64,000 nt of DNA from Strongylocentrotus droebachiensis (taxonomy: Eukaryota > Echinodermata > Echinoidea > Camarodonta > Strongylocentrotidae): assembly GCA_035222895.1 (NCBI GenBank), contig JAVYIG010000164.1:558001-622000 (forward strand), read 5' to 3'. Each line of letters opens with the position of its first letter. Positions within the stretch are counted from its first letter, which is position 1. Shown one piece after another: positions 48,060 to 58,054 of the stretch. The translations under genes and the position numbers were made by a program. The notes beneath the pieces were generated by a model. It ran no database searches and was not told where the DNA came from. It worked only from the letters and a program-made list of their open reading frames with translations.

Positions 48060-50671
48060 GTATATCTGAAATTAGCGCAGAGACCATGTTGCCCCTTAAT
48101 CTTATCTTATAACATCATTGCCACTCCAGTGTGTATGGTTTAAATTTTTGATTTGTCAGTTACATGGTAATATTTGTACCATTAAAAATATGTTCTGCTT
48201 CACTGTGGTCTCCACTTTACCAATGCCAAACATTAACAGTATAAAAACTTCAATATTTTACCACAGCTTTTAAAGCCACAGCAGCCCTGTATGGCACCAC
48301 CTTGAGTCCGGAGCTACATGTACTCAAAATGTCCTGTCTTCTAATCCAGAATGCAATATTCTGATCTTGTACTATATATGCCCATTAAAAATATTACAAA
48401 TGTATCTATTCTTTTGTATCTTTATAATTTATAACATTCATACAACTGATATGTCTCCAAGTAACAAAATGTTATCATTAATCCAATTATAGGCTAATTT
48501 ATACTGAAATGTACAATGTATTGTCAATCATTGTATCAAAACGTATATTTATCAAGACTAGCTTTACAGTGTATGCCCTAATCCCTTCGTGACCAGGACC
48601 ATCAGCATAGTGTTACAGGACGGTGCACCATTAATACATCCATACACAATATTTCAAGATTCTTTATTTTATGGAATGTTTATGGAATCAAAATTACCGC
48701 TTCATACTCATTTACATGGGCGTACACTTCCAAGATAATTTTTTCATCAAATATAAAGTGATAAACATAATTATGACCTAATGTTGTTTACAAATTAGCT
48801 TGCACTGAAAAACGGACAAAGACAATTTGGACCATTGTGACTTCATTGTGATCTCAAAAGACATTGAAGTGTCATTAAGACAGGAATGATTCTCAATTTC
48901 ACAAATTCCAAATGAATTCCAGTCCTCACCAGATCTGATATGCAGTGCGTCCCCAAAGAACAAAAACCCTAAATCAAAGGGTTAATTTATGCAGACTAAG
49001 TGCTCTATAAACTAATTCCAAGTCATATGCTTTCAAATGATACCTTAATGACACTGATCCATACACACTTCACCAAGCTCTATTGTTTTGAGCATGGCAT
49101 GTCAAAAACCATTCTCGACTGCACAGTCTGAATGAATGCCCTTACGAGATAAGAGAAATACCAGACCCTTAACCGATTACTCCTTGATATATGGCGATAC
49201 ATACTATTTAATACCAAGTTTGAAGTTCTAACCTCAAACGGATCTTGAGATATCACTAAAAACCTCTAACTTCATGTAAATATACCACTGTGACCTTTGA
49301 CCTACTTACTCCAATATCTTATTGCTTGATCTTCCTATGGTGATACATACTACTACAGTCCACTACCGTTATAACGAGCATGGATACAACAAGATTCTCC
49401 CAGTCATGTGCACATGTGTCTATGTGTTCAGTACATGTATAATGAGGTAATTGGCATGGTCTTGAGCACGTCGTTAAAATGAGAGTGGACTGTACCAAGT
49501 TTGAAGTTCCTACCTCAAATGATGCTTAACATATCGCCAAGCAGTGGGACCAACTGACGTACAGTTCTTGAGCCGATTAAATTGTATCATGTGTTAGGAG
49601 TGTTTTTATCACGAAGCATAGATGTTCAGCTTCATGCAGATGTAATAACAACACTTTTGGCAAGTGAAAAAGTCACATTTGTATTCTTTCTAGATCCACA
49701 ATTTCACCTATCTTACCGAATATTCCATTAAACTCAATCAAATACAATAAAAGATTGATTCTTCACCTTATAACCAAAAACATCAAATTTGATGTTTTAG
49801 AGCAGCAAGGGCCAAAATAAAAGTGGTCTTCTGACAGGTTCTGACTCGTTAAATATGCAGAACCTGTTCCGGTCATGCATACAAGTTGGATGAAAGAAGC
49901 CACTTTCTGCGGACCTGTAGACTGACTGGTACCCGCATAGTGTATTATGTCTGTAAAAATTTGAGAACTTGGATGAACATCTTCTAAGGAAATATATGAG
50001 CTCCTCATCTCACACAGATCGAGTGTCCTCTTCAATCAGTTGTTTCCCAAGTTAGATACACTTCTGCAGATAGAAAAAGCACATACATGTATGAAAGGTA
50101 TGAAACGGTCAATGTTGTACCACATGGTATGTAAAGTATTCTAGGGTTTCAGCAAGCACTTATCACAACAGTAACAGGTTAAGATCATGTTTTTCAATGA
50201 AAGCTCAATTAAATTTTGATTATTACATCATTAAGCTAACAAAACAGTGATATAATTGACTTGCCCACTGTAGTTCTTGTTCAGGGAGATCACAAAAAAA
50301 TACAACACAAAAACAACAAGGACAGTCAGAACAATTTATGTCTACAGGACTATACTATTATATTACTAGGCAAGGAAGTCACTAACATCTGGGGACTGAA
50401 TGAACATAAAGTTTATGACTTTATGGGATGAACCATGATCTTTGACCTACATACTCCAAAATCATTCTTGGCTATAGTATGATACCATGTACATGTACCT
50501 TCATATCAAATTTCATCAAAATCTGTCAAACATTACAAAAGTTATCAAATGGAAACTAGTGTTCACAAGACTTTTACGAATGGCTGGACAGACAGAAGGA
50601 CATACGGCAGTGTGACATTCTTGAAATTTTCTTATTGAGGAAGAAATGTGTATTCCTAGAGACATATATAC
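48060..50671. other. transposon interior with dispersed TGACC-type repeat
   Basis: 48.06-49.1 kb is AT-rich without features. About 49130-49560 and 50380-50600 carry members of a repeat family with TTTGACCTAC, CTTGAGATAT and ACATTACAAAAGTTATC blocks, also found at 53.2-54.1 and 56.4-56.7 kb. A 90-residue ORF on the - strand at 49763-50035 has a possible upstream acceptor but no recognised domain and a frame problem at the acceptor. Confidence 0.5.
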
Positions 50672-50733
50672 CTGCATTGAACACAAAGCTGAATGCCTCT
50701 GGGTATAAGACGTAATTCAGGTAAGAACTTGCC
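50672..50733 (-). CDS. possible small exon of the transposon gene
   Basis: A pyrimidine-rich acceptor (TTTCTTTCTCAG) and donor (CAG/GTATAT) bound a 62-base open segment on the - strand. One frame reads S-S-Y-L-N-Y-V-L-Y-P-E-A-F, another ends I-Q-L-C-V-Q-C. I cannot choose a frame or assign a family. It may be a downstream exon of the USP-bearing gene. Confidence 0.25.
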
Positions 50734-51704
50734 CTGAGAAAGAAAAAAAACACACAACAAAAGCAACATTGTTATGGTCTATATATTCACGATTAACAGC
50801 GCCACTACTGGCAAGCTGCCGCAGGCTAATTTCTCAGCTTGCGGGAAAATGTATTTCATACAGTGAAGAGCTGCAACTCGCTAGCCACCAACACAAAATG
50901 TACTATTTCAATTTGCTCAATTAGATATCAGCACATATTATTTATTGAATTGGAACTAAAAACACATCCATCAAATAAATTCTAACTGAAAATATGACTT
51001 TTGGGGGACAAAATTATCAAACCACATTTTTGTTGATCAAAAACAACACCAATTTACAATTTTCCATCATCAAGGAACATAGAATAGGTCCACCTGTACA
51101 TGCGTCAAATAACATGATGTGTAACCTCAAAAAAAATCAAAGACGGTTCCTTTGTCTTCAATTAGACAATTCAGTAGATTTCCCAATAAATTTCATAAGA
51201 ATTTTTTCAATGGGATGATTTATGTGTGTGTCCAAATAATGCTTTGCTACACCATTGTTTAGTATCATATTTATATTATATTGACTGGCCTTGAGGAAAC
51301 ATTGAATATATTGCCCGCAAAAGATTCATATTGTCCCGAGTCGTAGACAAGGGCAATATGGTTCTTTTAAGGGCAACATTTCCGATGTTCCCCGAAGGCG
51401 GTGACTCTGCCACTGGCCTCTTTTCCATCTTGGTCAGGGTCTGTCCACTTTAAATCAAATTAGTGGGAAAATGTCAATTATAAAGCACTCAACAATTTTT
51501 TTTTTGAAATAGAAAAAACAAAAACAGTTTTACTCATTTGATATACACTAGCTGTGCAATATTAGGAACAGTAAAATAACAATGGCATGGTATCTCAATA
51601 AAAAGAATGTGCTCAATGATTTTTAAAAAAATAGCATAAAAAATAATGATTTCTAAATCAGAAATATCAACAAGTGCAGGTATCTGAAAAAGGGTAACAT
51701 GATT

Positions 51705-51806
51705 TCATGTTTTGTTGCTTCTGCATTCTACTGGGATGGAGCCGTAATCAAGCTCTCCCCCAAGCCTTGATGCGTCACAATTAGGGCACTTAAGTTCATT
51801 GTGCCC
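51705..51806 (-). CDS. probable zinc-binding C-terminal exon of the transposon gene
   Basis: The acceptor TTGTCATTTGCAG ends just before 51806. The frame reads G-H-N-E-L-K-C-P-N-C-D-A-S-R-L-G and runs to a stop at 51705. The C-P-N-C pair suggests half of a zinc ribbon, as in the fingers region of many ubiquitin-specific proteases. It lies about 650 bp downstream of the USP exon, but the splice phases (1 out, 0 in) do not match directly. Either an exon between them is missing or the gene has decayed. Confidence 0.4.
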   Translation of the reverse strand, partial: GHNELKCPNCDASRLGGELDYGSIPVECRSNKT

Positions 51807-52451
51807 CTGCAAATGACAACAGCTAAAACAGAAGGTAAACCAAATGGAAAAAAAAACTAAATCAGAAAAAAATATCTATAAGCAGTTTTCTGTTTGATAA
51901 AGGAGAACTTGTGTCAAATAAAGATATTATGAAATAATCAGACCAATTTGTTATATTCACTGCCCAATCAATACTCATAGATATACTGAAATGTTTGCTG
52001 AATAGCATTTGGCAAGTCTGGTCTGCCATTTCAGGATATTTGTTTATTTAAAGAGCTGATGTTTTTACTAGCATCATGGCTCTTTACAGGCACATCTCAG
52101 TCTGGGCCCTATGAGGTTCATGTACCAAGCACAGACTGTTAGTTTAGTCTTGCCCCCTTGAAATCAATTTAATTGACCTGGAGCTTTGGGCATATTTCCG
52201 GACCCCCGTACAATTGAAAATTTTGAGGTATCCTTTTTTCAGCCTAGCCTACCTTCCCTAAAGAAGTCCTAAAAAATTTATTTGAAAACCCACAACACAT
52301 TTTAAAGAGGTAATTTAAAAATGGCAATTAGGACTTTGACACTCATGCACATTTTATTTTTATAGTAGGTTTACGTAATAAAAAAAAGGAAAATATAATA
52401 GGGAATTCATGTAGAATCAAAACTTAAACCTTTGAAGGAAAGTGCATTTAC

Positions 52452-52728
52452 TTGAACCACAATGGAGACATTGCGAGGACAGGATGTCAAGCATAAACCG
52501 TCCAGCATCGTGTTGCTCTGCATCGTTGTAGGAAGGCAGAAGATCCTTCAAACTCTGTACAGCCTTCTTCACTGCAGCAGTGTTATCTGCATTATAAAGT
52601 TGTAAGACTCCATCAAGGGCAGGGATCTTGTGTACAGTCTGTTCCCTGTACAAGTGGACAACTGGAGATGCTACAAGAATTTGTGCAGTGGCATTCATAT
52701 AGCACGTATTCCCGGTATTTCTTATACC
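52452..52728 (-). CDS. ubiquitin-specific protease catalytic (Cys-box) exon in the transposon
   Basis: The acceptor TTCTCTCATAG precedes 52728. The exon opens G-I-R-N-T-G-N-T-C-Y-M-N-A-T-A-Q, the USP cysteine box (consensus G-L-x-N-x-G-N-T-C-Y-M-N) with the catalytic Cys intact. About 65 residues on, A-E-Q-H-D-A-G-R-F-M-L-D-I-L corresponds to the Q-Q-D-A-x-E-F-L helix, with Glu replaced by Arg. C-L-H-C follows near the end. A donor (GTAAAT) after 52452 ends it; otherwise it reads to a stop at 52417. The His box was not found, so the catalytic domain is incomplete here. USPs cleave ubiquitin from proteins. In this context it is probably the accessory protease of the transposon protein, by analogy with the OTU/Ulp1 domains of Ginger1. 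Confidence 0.75.
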
Positions 52729-53220
52729 CTATGAGAGAAAAAAATAGGAATGAAGAGGTGACAACAAAATTATTTTAAAAGTATCTGTCAATTCTTTTGT
52801 AGGCCTATAACATTGTTTTACAAATTTCTTATGTATGCTATTGTTTTTAATTCTGATGTATTTTATTGATTTGAGACTTCTGATATTTAAGGTCATTATT
52901 TAGATCAATTTTTTAGCTTGCATAAATGATAAATCAAGTCTAAAGATTGAAATATAACTGATTTATAAACCAAACTAGAAACTTCACTTTGCCACGCGTT
53001 TTGTACACAATTTTCGGCTTGATCTTTACTCACAAAATATCAGGTACCTGTAACCGCTAGCGGAATGTCCGATTTTCAATAATTTGGTGTCAAAAGATTT
53101 GTAAGTCATAAAAAAGTCATAAAGCGAATTGCTGAAAACGCGTTGGGTTTGATTGCGGGACAAACATTTTCTAGCCGCTAGCGAAAGAAACAAGACAAAT
53201 GCGACTGCGTCTCTTATGTG

Positions 53221-53585
53221 CCTCCGCATATGACCTCTTTGACCTTCTACCTCATTACTCCATCAAGTTTGAAGATTATACTCCAAGTGGTTATCGAGAT
53301 ATCGTGATAAAAGGCCAATACCTGGAATTTCATAGGTTAACCTCTGTGACCCTTAAGCTGTGACCCAAGTTCTCCAAAATCTAATCAGATCGTCTTTTGA
53401 CAGTGATATAAGCTATCACCAAGTTTGATGTTCATATCTCAAGTGGTCCTTGAGATAACGAGATAACGAGGCCACTAGCTGGAAATTCAAATATTGACCT
53501 CTGTGACCCTTGACCTTTGACCTACCTACTCCAAAATCTAATCAGATCGTCTTCCTATGGTGATATATACTATCATCAAGTTTGA

Positions 53586-53641
<56 letters not shown>

Positions 53642-53695
53642 CAAATTGATTTCTTTGATTCATGTGTTGATTTGTATCTTGAAAACCAATAAAAC

Positions 53696-53733
<38 letters not shown>

Positions 53734-54127
53734 GTTTGAAGTCCATATTTCAAATGGTTCTTGAGATATTGCGATAACGAGGCCAATACCTTCAAATTCA
53801 TAAGTTGACCTCTGGGACCATTGACCTTTGACCTACGGACACCAAAATCTAATCAGATTGTCTTCCTATGGTGATACATACTATCATACAGTTTGATTTT
53901 CATAAAGTTTCATAAGTTGACCTCTGGGACCCTTGACCTTTGACCTACGGACACCAAAATCTAATCAGATTGTCTTCCTATGGTGATACATACTAACATA
54001 CAGTTTGATTTTCATATCTCTAGTTGTTCTTGAGATATCGCGATAACGGGAAAGCGGGATGGACGGACAACCCGCAAACATGATGCCTCCGGCCGGCACC
54101 ACCTTTAGTGGCGGAGGCATATAAAGT
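53221..54127. repeat. array of ~130-150-bp units with TGACCTTTGACCT
   Basis: About five degenerate units, each with CCAAAATCTAATCAGAT, CTATGGTGATACATACTATC, AAGTTTGAAGTTCATATCTC and TTGAGATATCGCGATAACG blocks plus one or more TGACC half-sites. It ends in ATGCCTCCGGCCGG with a hairpin partner GGCGGAGGCAT (about 54083-54121). This repeat style is common in marine invertebrate genomes. It is interrupted by the retro-insert at 53589-53725. Confidence 0.7.
53589..53725. mobile_element. 137-bp retro-insert with poly(T) head and poly(A) tail
   Basis: The 17-bp sequence ATCATCAAGTTTGAAGT flanks it exactly (53572-53588, 53726-53742). The insert starts with about 53 nearly pure T, has a unique core of about 58 bp containing CCAATAAAACACAT, and ends in about 26 A. 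A target duplication plus AATAAA and poly(A) show target-primed retrotransposition. The T-rich start suggests twin priming or template switching. Confidence 0.85.
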
Positions 54128-54156
54128 CATGAAGCGAGACAAACATTTTGTAAGGC

Positions 54157-54178
54157 CCCCCCCCCCCCCCCCCCCCCG
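54157..54178. repeat. C homopolymer tract
   Basis: A run of about 22 C in otherwise AT-rich sequence. No gene seen in the surrounding 54.13-54.64 kb. Confidence 0.85.
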
Positions 54179-54645
54179 TTGAAGTTTAAGGGTCTATGCA
54201 CTGAACTTCAAATAAAGAAGAATTTAATTGAAGATACTGTATAAATGGTTATGTTCGCGGTGCTTTTATTTTCGCGAATTTCGCGAATCGCCTTTGAACC
54301 GCGAAAATAACAACACGCGAATAAAAAAGGGCGAAAGTTGAAGTAACGATTAGACCCTCGCAACTGGGAAATTAACATCACGCAAAAATGTCCGACAAGT
54401 ACCCATTCGCGAAAATATCTGTACCGAAAAATTTCAGCTCGTACAGTACTGATCATGAAGATGTTTACTTTTTGTGGGTGGCTAGAATTATTAGACGGTA
54501 TGAATTGTAAAGATTTTTTTCTTTCAAAGTAACAAAAAGTAAGTAAGATAATATATAGGCTCACAACTTTACTTCTGATTACCTCTAAATGTACAGTAAT
54601 ACACATTTATTATTTTTTCAACTGAAGAAACAAAAAGAAACATAC

Positions 54646-54765
54646 CAAGCCAGTTGGTGCATGTGAACATTCTGACTTTGCAGCAGGTTGTTTGTCTTTT
54701 TGTTTGGCTTGTTTGGCTTGTTGTTTGGCTTGTTGTTTGGCTTGTTTGGCTTGTTGCTTGGCACA
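54646..54765 (-). CDS. Lys/Gln/Ala repeat exon upstream of the USP Cys box
   Basis: Exactly 40 codons between an acceptor (CATTTGTAG) and a donor (TTG/GTATGT). It reads C-A-K-Q-Q-A-K-Q-A-K-Q-Q-A-K and continues with K-Q-A repeats, then C-S-H-A-P-T-G-L. Joined in phase 0 to 52728, the last residues run into G-I-R-N-T-G-N-T-C, giving a natural USP entry. The repeat comes from tandem DNA units (AAACAAGCC) and is probably a flexible or helical linker. The incoming phase is 0, whereas exon 57435-57601 leaves in phase 2, so at least one exon between them is not identified. Confidence 0.65.
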
Positions 54766-55111
54766 CTACAAATGACCAAAACATAAAAAAGATACAATCA
54801 GATGATGCAACTTGCAATGCAAAATTTAGGTTTAAAAATTCTTGGACATAATTATTGCAAATTAAGGTCAGAATGGAAGAAAACAAATCTTTATGGAGTC
54901 CAAGCAAGAGTAAATAATGAACATGAGATCTTCCACAAAATAAGTACCATTTATAATACTGCCAGACATGGCATCTGTTGTTGCTCACATTAGATAAAAG
55001 TCGTCAGTAAGTGATTTAATAGGTGAGTATGAAAGACGTTGAATACAGTAAATGACAAGTTAATAAAATGTAACATGTGATTTGAATTAGAAAAATAATT
55101 AGTCAATAATA

Positions 55112-55288
55112 TATATATTGACTGCCTTGAGAGGCATACAATGATAGATCTAGTTGTTTCAATGCTCGAGGGGACCTCACAAGTGCTATGACCCCAAAAC
55201 GTAGCCGCAGGGTCATGGCAGGTTGTGAGGTCCCCCAGAGCCCATAGAAACGACCATGTCTTGAATATTAAAAGCAGTCAATATATCG
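55112..55288. mobile_element. small foldback element, arms about 80 bp
   Basis: Arms contain TATATTGACTGCC and GGGGACCTCACAA, repeated in inverted order (GCAGTCAATATA, TTGTGAGGTCCCC). No duplication could be fixed. A related start (TATATTGACTGGCC) lies near 51277. Confidence 0.5.
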
Positions 55289-56234
55289 TTTATATACTGA
55301 AAAAACAAGAAGATCTAACTTAACAAGATCGTAGTTTAGATCGTACAACTCAACGGGACATCCGACACTCTACATTGACAGTCGAGTACGTTGGACATGA
55401 CAGCACAAAAGCAATTGGACGTGATGCAAAGAAGCCGGTAGCCCGCCGTGCCTGAGTAACTGTTAGTTTTGATTTCCCTTTCTTTTTATGATGTCAATAT
55501 GGGACTTAAAGGTACCCATTAAGTGATCCTGGCATTGGTTGGTTTATCCATTTTTGCCTCTTTGGAAATAAAGTTCCCTAAAACCGAAGCGAGACTAGAA
55601 TACAAATCGTAGTCGACACTAGTCAATCGCCTAAATGTAGCGACTAGGGAAAATTCCTTTACGTCTATGGTATCTTCGCTACACATCGCGCAGAGGAAAT
55701 TAATAACACAGGTAAACCAAAGGGGATCGCAGCAAAATGCGTTACAGGCGGGTACAAAATAGATATAAACCGGGGCGACTGGGAAAAATTGAACGATGAA
55801 TTTCTTAACAGGCATGGTTAAGGACATGACTACACTTTTAACCAATCAGAAGACACTTGTATTAGTAAAGATTCTTAAAATGAGGTATGTAAAACAATAA
55901 AGCTTAAATGGAGCCAGTCGTCGGCCGCCTGGGTCTGGTCTTCAGCCACCTTATCAATCTTCTCTCTAATTTCTTATAATAAACTTAATATGGTCTAATT
56001 CTCAATCAATATCATAAGGTACATGTAGCTACGTCAATAGTTTTTACAACTTTATGCTTGGAATGTTAAAGCTTCACGAGAGGATTTCTTAAGAATGAAT
56101 TTTTACTGTAACTCTCATTGTGTTAGATCGGATGCTCGATCTGCATATGAACGAAAACAAGGAAACGCAAAGCGTAGCATCCCCCTCGCAGGGTACAAAT
56201 GGCCTATGTATAGTCAGAACAAGTTTATACCTCC
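55289..56234. other. transposon interior between gene exons
   Basis: An integrase core would be expected here, but no D,D,E or HHCC zinc-finger pattern was seen. A - strand segment near 55905-55975 reads R-E-K-I-D-K-V-A-E-D-Q-T-Q-A-A-D-D-W and looks codon-biased; it may be an unassigned exon. A 108-residue - strand ORF at 55519-55845 is not recognised. Confidence 0.35.
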
Positions 56235-56700
56235 ATTAGACTTATTACTAGGCAAGGAAATTACTAACATCTGGGGACTGAATGAACAGAATGTTTACTA
56301 CTTTATGGAATGAAATTACTAACATCTGGGGACTGAATGAACAGAATGTTTACTACTTTATGGAATGAAATTACTAACATCTGGGGACTGAATGAACAGA
56401 ATGTTTACTACTTTATTGAATGACCTATGACCTTCGACCTTTAACTTGAATACTCCGAAATTAATCTTAGGCTGTATTTTGATACCGTGTACCTTCATCC
56501 CAAATTTCATTAAAATCCGTCAAACATTACAAAAGTTATCGAACGGAAACCACATTTTCGCATATTTTTCATGAGCTATGAACTTTGACCTTTGACCTAC
56601 ATAGGCCGAAATCGAAATTGAGGTGTGTTTTGATACCAGGTACCTCCATATAAAATTTTATTGAAGTTCCGTCAAACATTACTAAAGTTATCAAATGGAA
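56235..56700. repeat. three 55-bp tandem units plus TGACC-type repeat
   Basis: GAAATTACTAACATCTGGGG followed by ACTGAATGAACAGAATG and TTTACTACTTTATGGAAT is repeated three times (about 56257-56422). One related unit lies at 50386-50435. Downstream is a member of the TGACC family, including TGACCTTTGACCT at 56586-56598. Confidence 0.8.
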
Positions 56701-57434
56701 ACCACATTTGTTACGGAAGTATCCCTCCAGAGGGATAATAAAGTCAGAAAAAATCTTGGACCCAGGAGGGATTCTAACCTGTAACATCTACCGAGCTATC
56801 CGGGAAGCGTACTACACCACGTTGCCATCTCTGGTTCTGCGGAGAAGACACGATGAATTAGGAACAAATACCCCAGGGCTCTTACTCTTAGTTCTGACTC
56901 ATTAATATTCAGTCCCCAGTAGGACAATTAAAGATTAGGAATGTTAAAGCTGGGTTATAGTTTTGGTAGCAAAAAGAGAATTGGCATGAAACTGATCAAA
57001 TATAGTCTGACATTGTCCGGAATGCCTAAATCTAGATCTATTTGAGACTTCTACTTCTAGTTTTAAACAATGAACGTTAGACTTAACTTAAGAGTTAAGG
57101 ATTTCAAAGAAAATGATTTTCAAGTGCAAAATAGACACCCATTAATAAGCCATGGCATCAGCATATTATCATAGAGGTCCAAGTTAAACGTTAGATCTAC
57201 TAGATTCCTCTAGGCTCTAGTCTAAATCTAACGTTAGATCTATGAGTATGACTAGATCTATACCCACTTGACTGAGTTCGGTTACGAGGTCGATCTATCG
57301 ATAGGTTGACCTCGTAGTCATACTCATACTCAGTCATAGTCGTACTCGTACTCAGTTGTACGTATGTGATATCAAGATATAGATCTAGGGTATTATTACC
57401 TAGGAATTTTTCAGAAACACAATGCATAACTTAC

Positions 57435-57601
57435 CTGTAGACTAATTCTGTGAGCCCATCATGTGTCACACTCAACTTGAACTTTGCTGCTTTCTTTCGG
57501 AGCCCCCTCTTCTTGTTGTCACTCATCCCTTCCGGATAACTCCTATTCGCAAGAAACCTTTCGATGTTCCTGCAATCATCAACAAATTGCTCATCTGCCA
57601 T
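57435..57601 (-). CDS. N-terminal exon resembling Ginger/KRBA2-type integrase proteins
   Basis: ATG at 57601. 55 codons plus two bases to a perfect donor (CAG/GTAAGT) at 57435. It reads M-A-D-E-Q-F-V-D-D-C-R-N-I-E-R-F-L, then R-S-Y-P-E-G-M-S-D-N-K-K-R-G-L-R-K-K-A and K-F-K-L. The pattern Y-P-E-G-x-S-x-x-x-K-R-x-(L/I)-R-(K/R)-x-A-x-x-F matches what I recall at the N-terminus of KRBA2/GIN-like proteins and Ginger1 transposases, just before the integrase zinc finger. It starts about 450 bp inside the right terminus and points into the element, as expected for the transposase gene. Family assignment rests on this short motif. Confidence 0.6.
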
Positions 57602-57980
57602 TTTGTATGACTATCGCTCATACGTACGACTACGATGACAATGAATGCTGAAGGTCGATGCTGTCGAAATTCACGTTGACGTTGTCGAGTTCGCGCCCAG
57701 ATCAGCATGCTGTGTCGCAATATATCGTGCCGAGTACCGCGCGGGTAATTCCGTACGAGGTTATAAACCTTATTATTAAGTAATATTTCAAAAAAAATAA
57801 TATTGGTTTTCATTCCAACAATAAATACAAAAGTATCAAGATAAAGCTAAAATTTATTTTTACCACGGTTTATTCGACACAAGTAATAAAAATATACGCG
57901 ATTATATAAGCAGAAACGTTCGGCCAATGTCGGATAAGAACGGCGGCTTTCGAACGTATCTGCGAACAAGTCGATCCAGT

Positions 57981-58050
57981 AGATTCGTTCCGAGGAACAA
58001 ATCGGCGCGCCGATTTGTTCCGCGGAACCCGGAACAAATCGCCTACCACA
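57981..58050. repeat. right terminal repeat with four copies of the 13-bp motif
   Basis: Copies lie at 57981-57991 (partial), 57994-58006 (inverted), 58009-58021 and 58031-58043 (inverted), followed by CTACCACA and the CCGG duplication at 58051-58054. The inverted pair at 57994-58021 is palindromic. Confidence 0.8.
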
Positions 58051-58054
58051 CCGG

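Larger units (their letters stand above)
44582..58050 (-). mobile_element. Ginger1-like DNA transposon carrying a USP-type protease domain (13.5 kb, probably non-autonomous)
   Basis: Seen: the termini read inward as TGTCATAGGCGATTTGTTCC and TGTGGTAGGCGATTTGTTCC, 18 of 20 identical. CCGG flanks both. The insertion interrupts an L1/Tx1-like ORF1 whose frame is exact across the target. Clusters of a 13-bp motif occupy both ends. Gene pieces on the - strand start about 450 bp inside the right end. Known: Ginger1 elements have TGT-type ends, CCGG or CCGT duplications, a Gypsy-integrase-like transposase and C-terminal OTU or Ulp1 cysteine proteases. Inferred: this is a Ginger1 relative whose protease is a ubiquitin-specific protease. 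The integrase zinc finger and DDE core were not found, so the copy is likely deleted internally. Nested repeats make up much of the rest. Alternative duplications (8-bp CCGGYGTC, or 7-bp KCTGGGG with longer ends) are less exact. Confidence 0.7.

Noticed and set aside
49763-50035. 90-residue - strand ORF as a transposon exon
   Set aside because: An upstream acceptor exists, but the frame is closed by a stop before the ORF and no domain is recognisable. Kept only as a note.
54654-54851. Trp/Leu/Val-rich + strand ORF
   Set aside because: It is the complement of the Lys/Gln/Ala exon on the - strand.
44582-58050. A Polinton/Maverick element
   Set aside because: The length fits, but there is no DNA polymerase B, packaging ATPase or capsid-like ORF, and the duplication is 4 bp rather than 6 bp.
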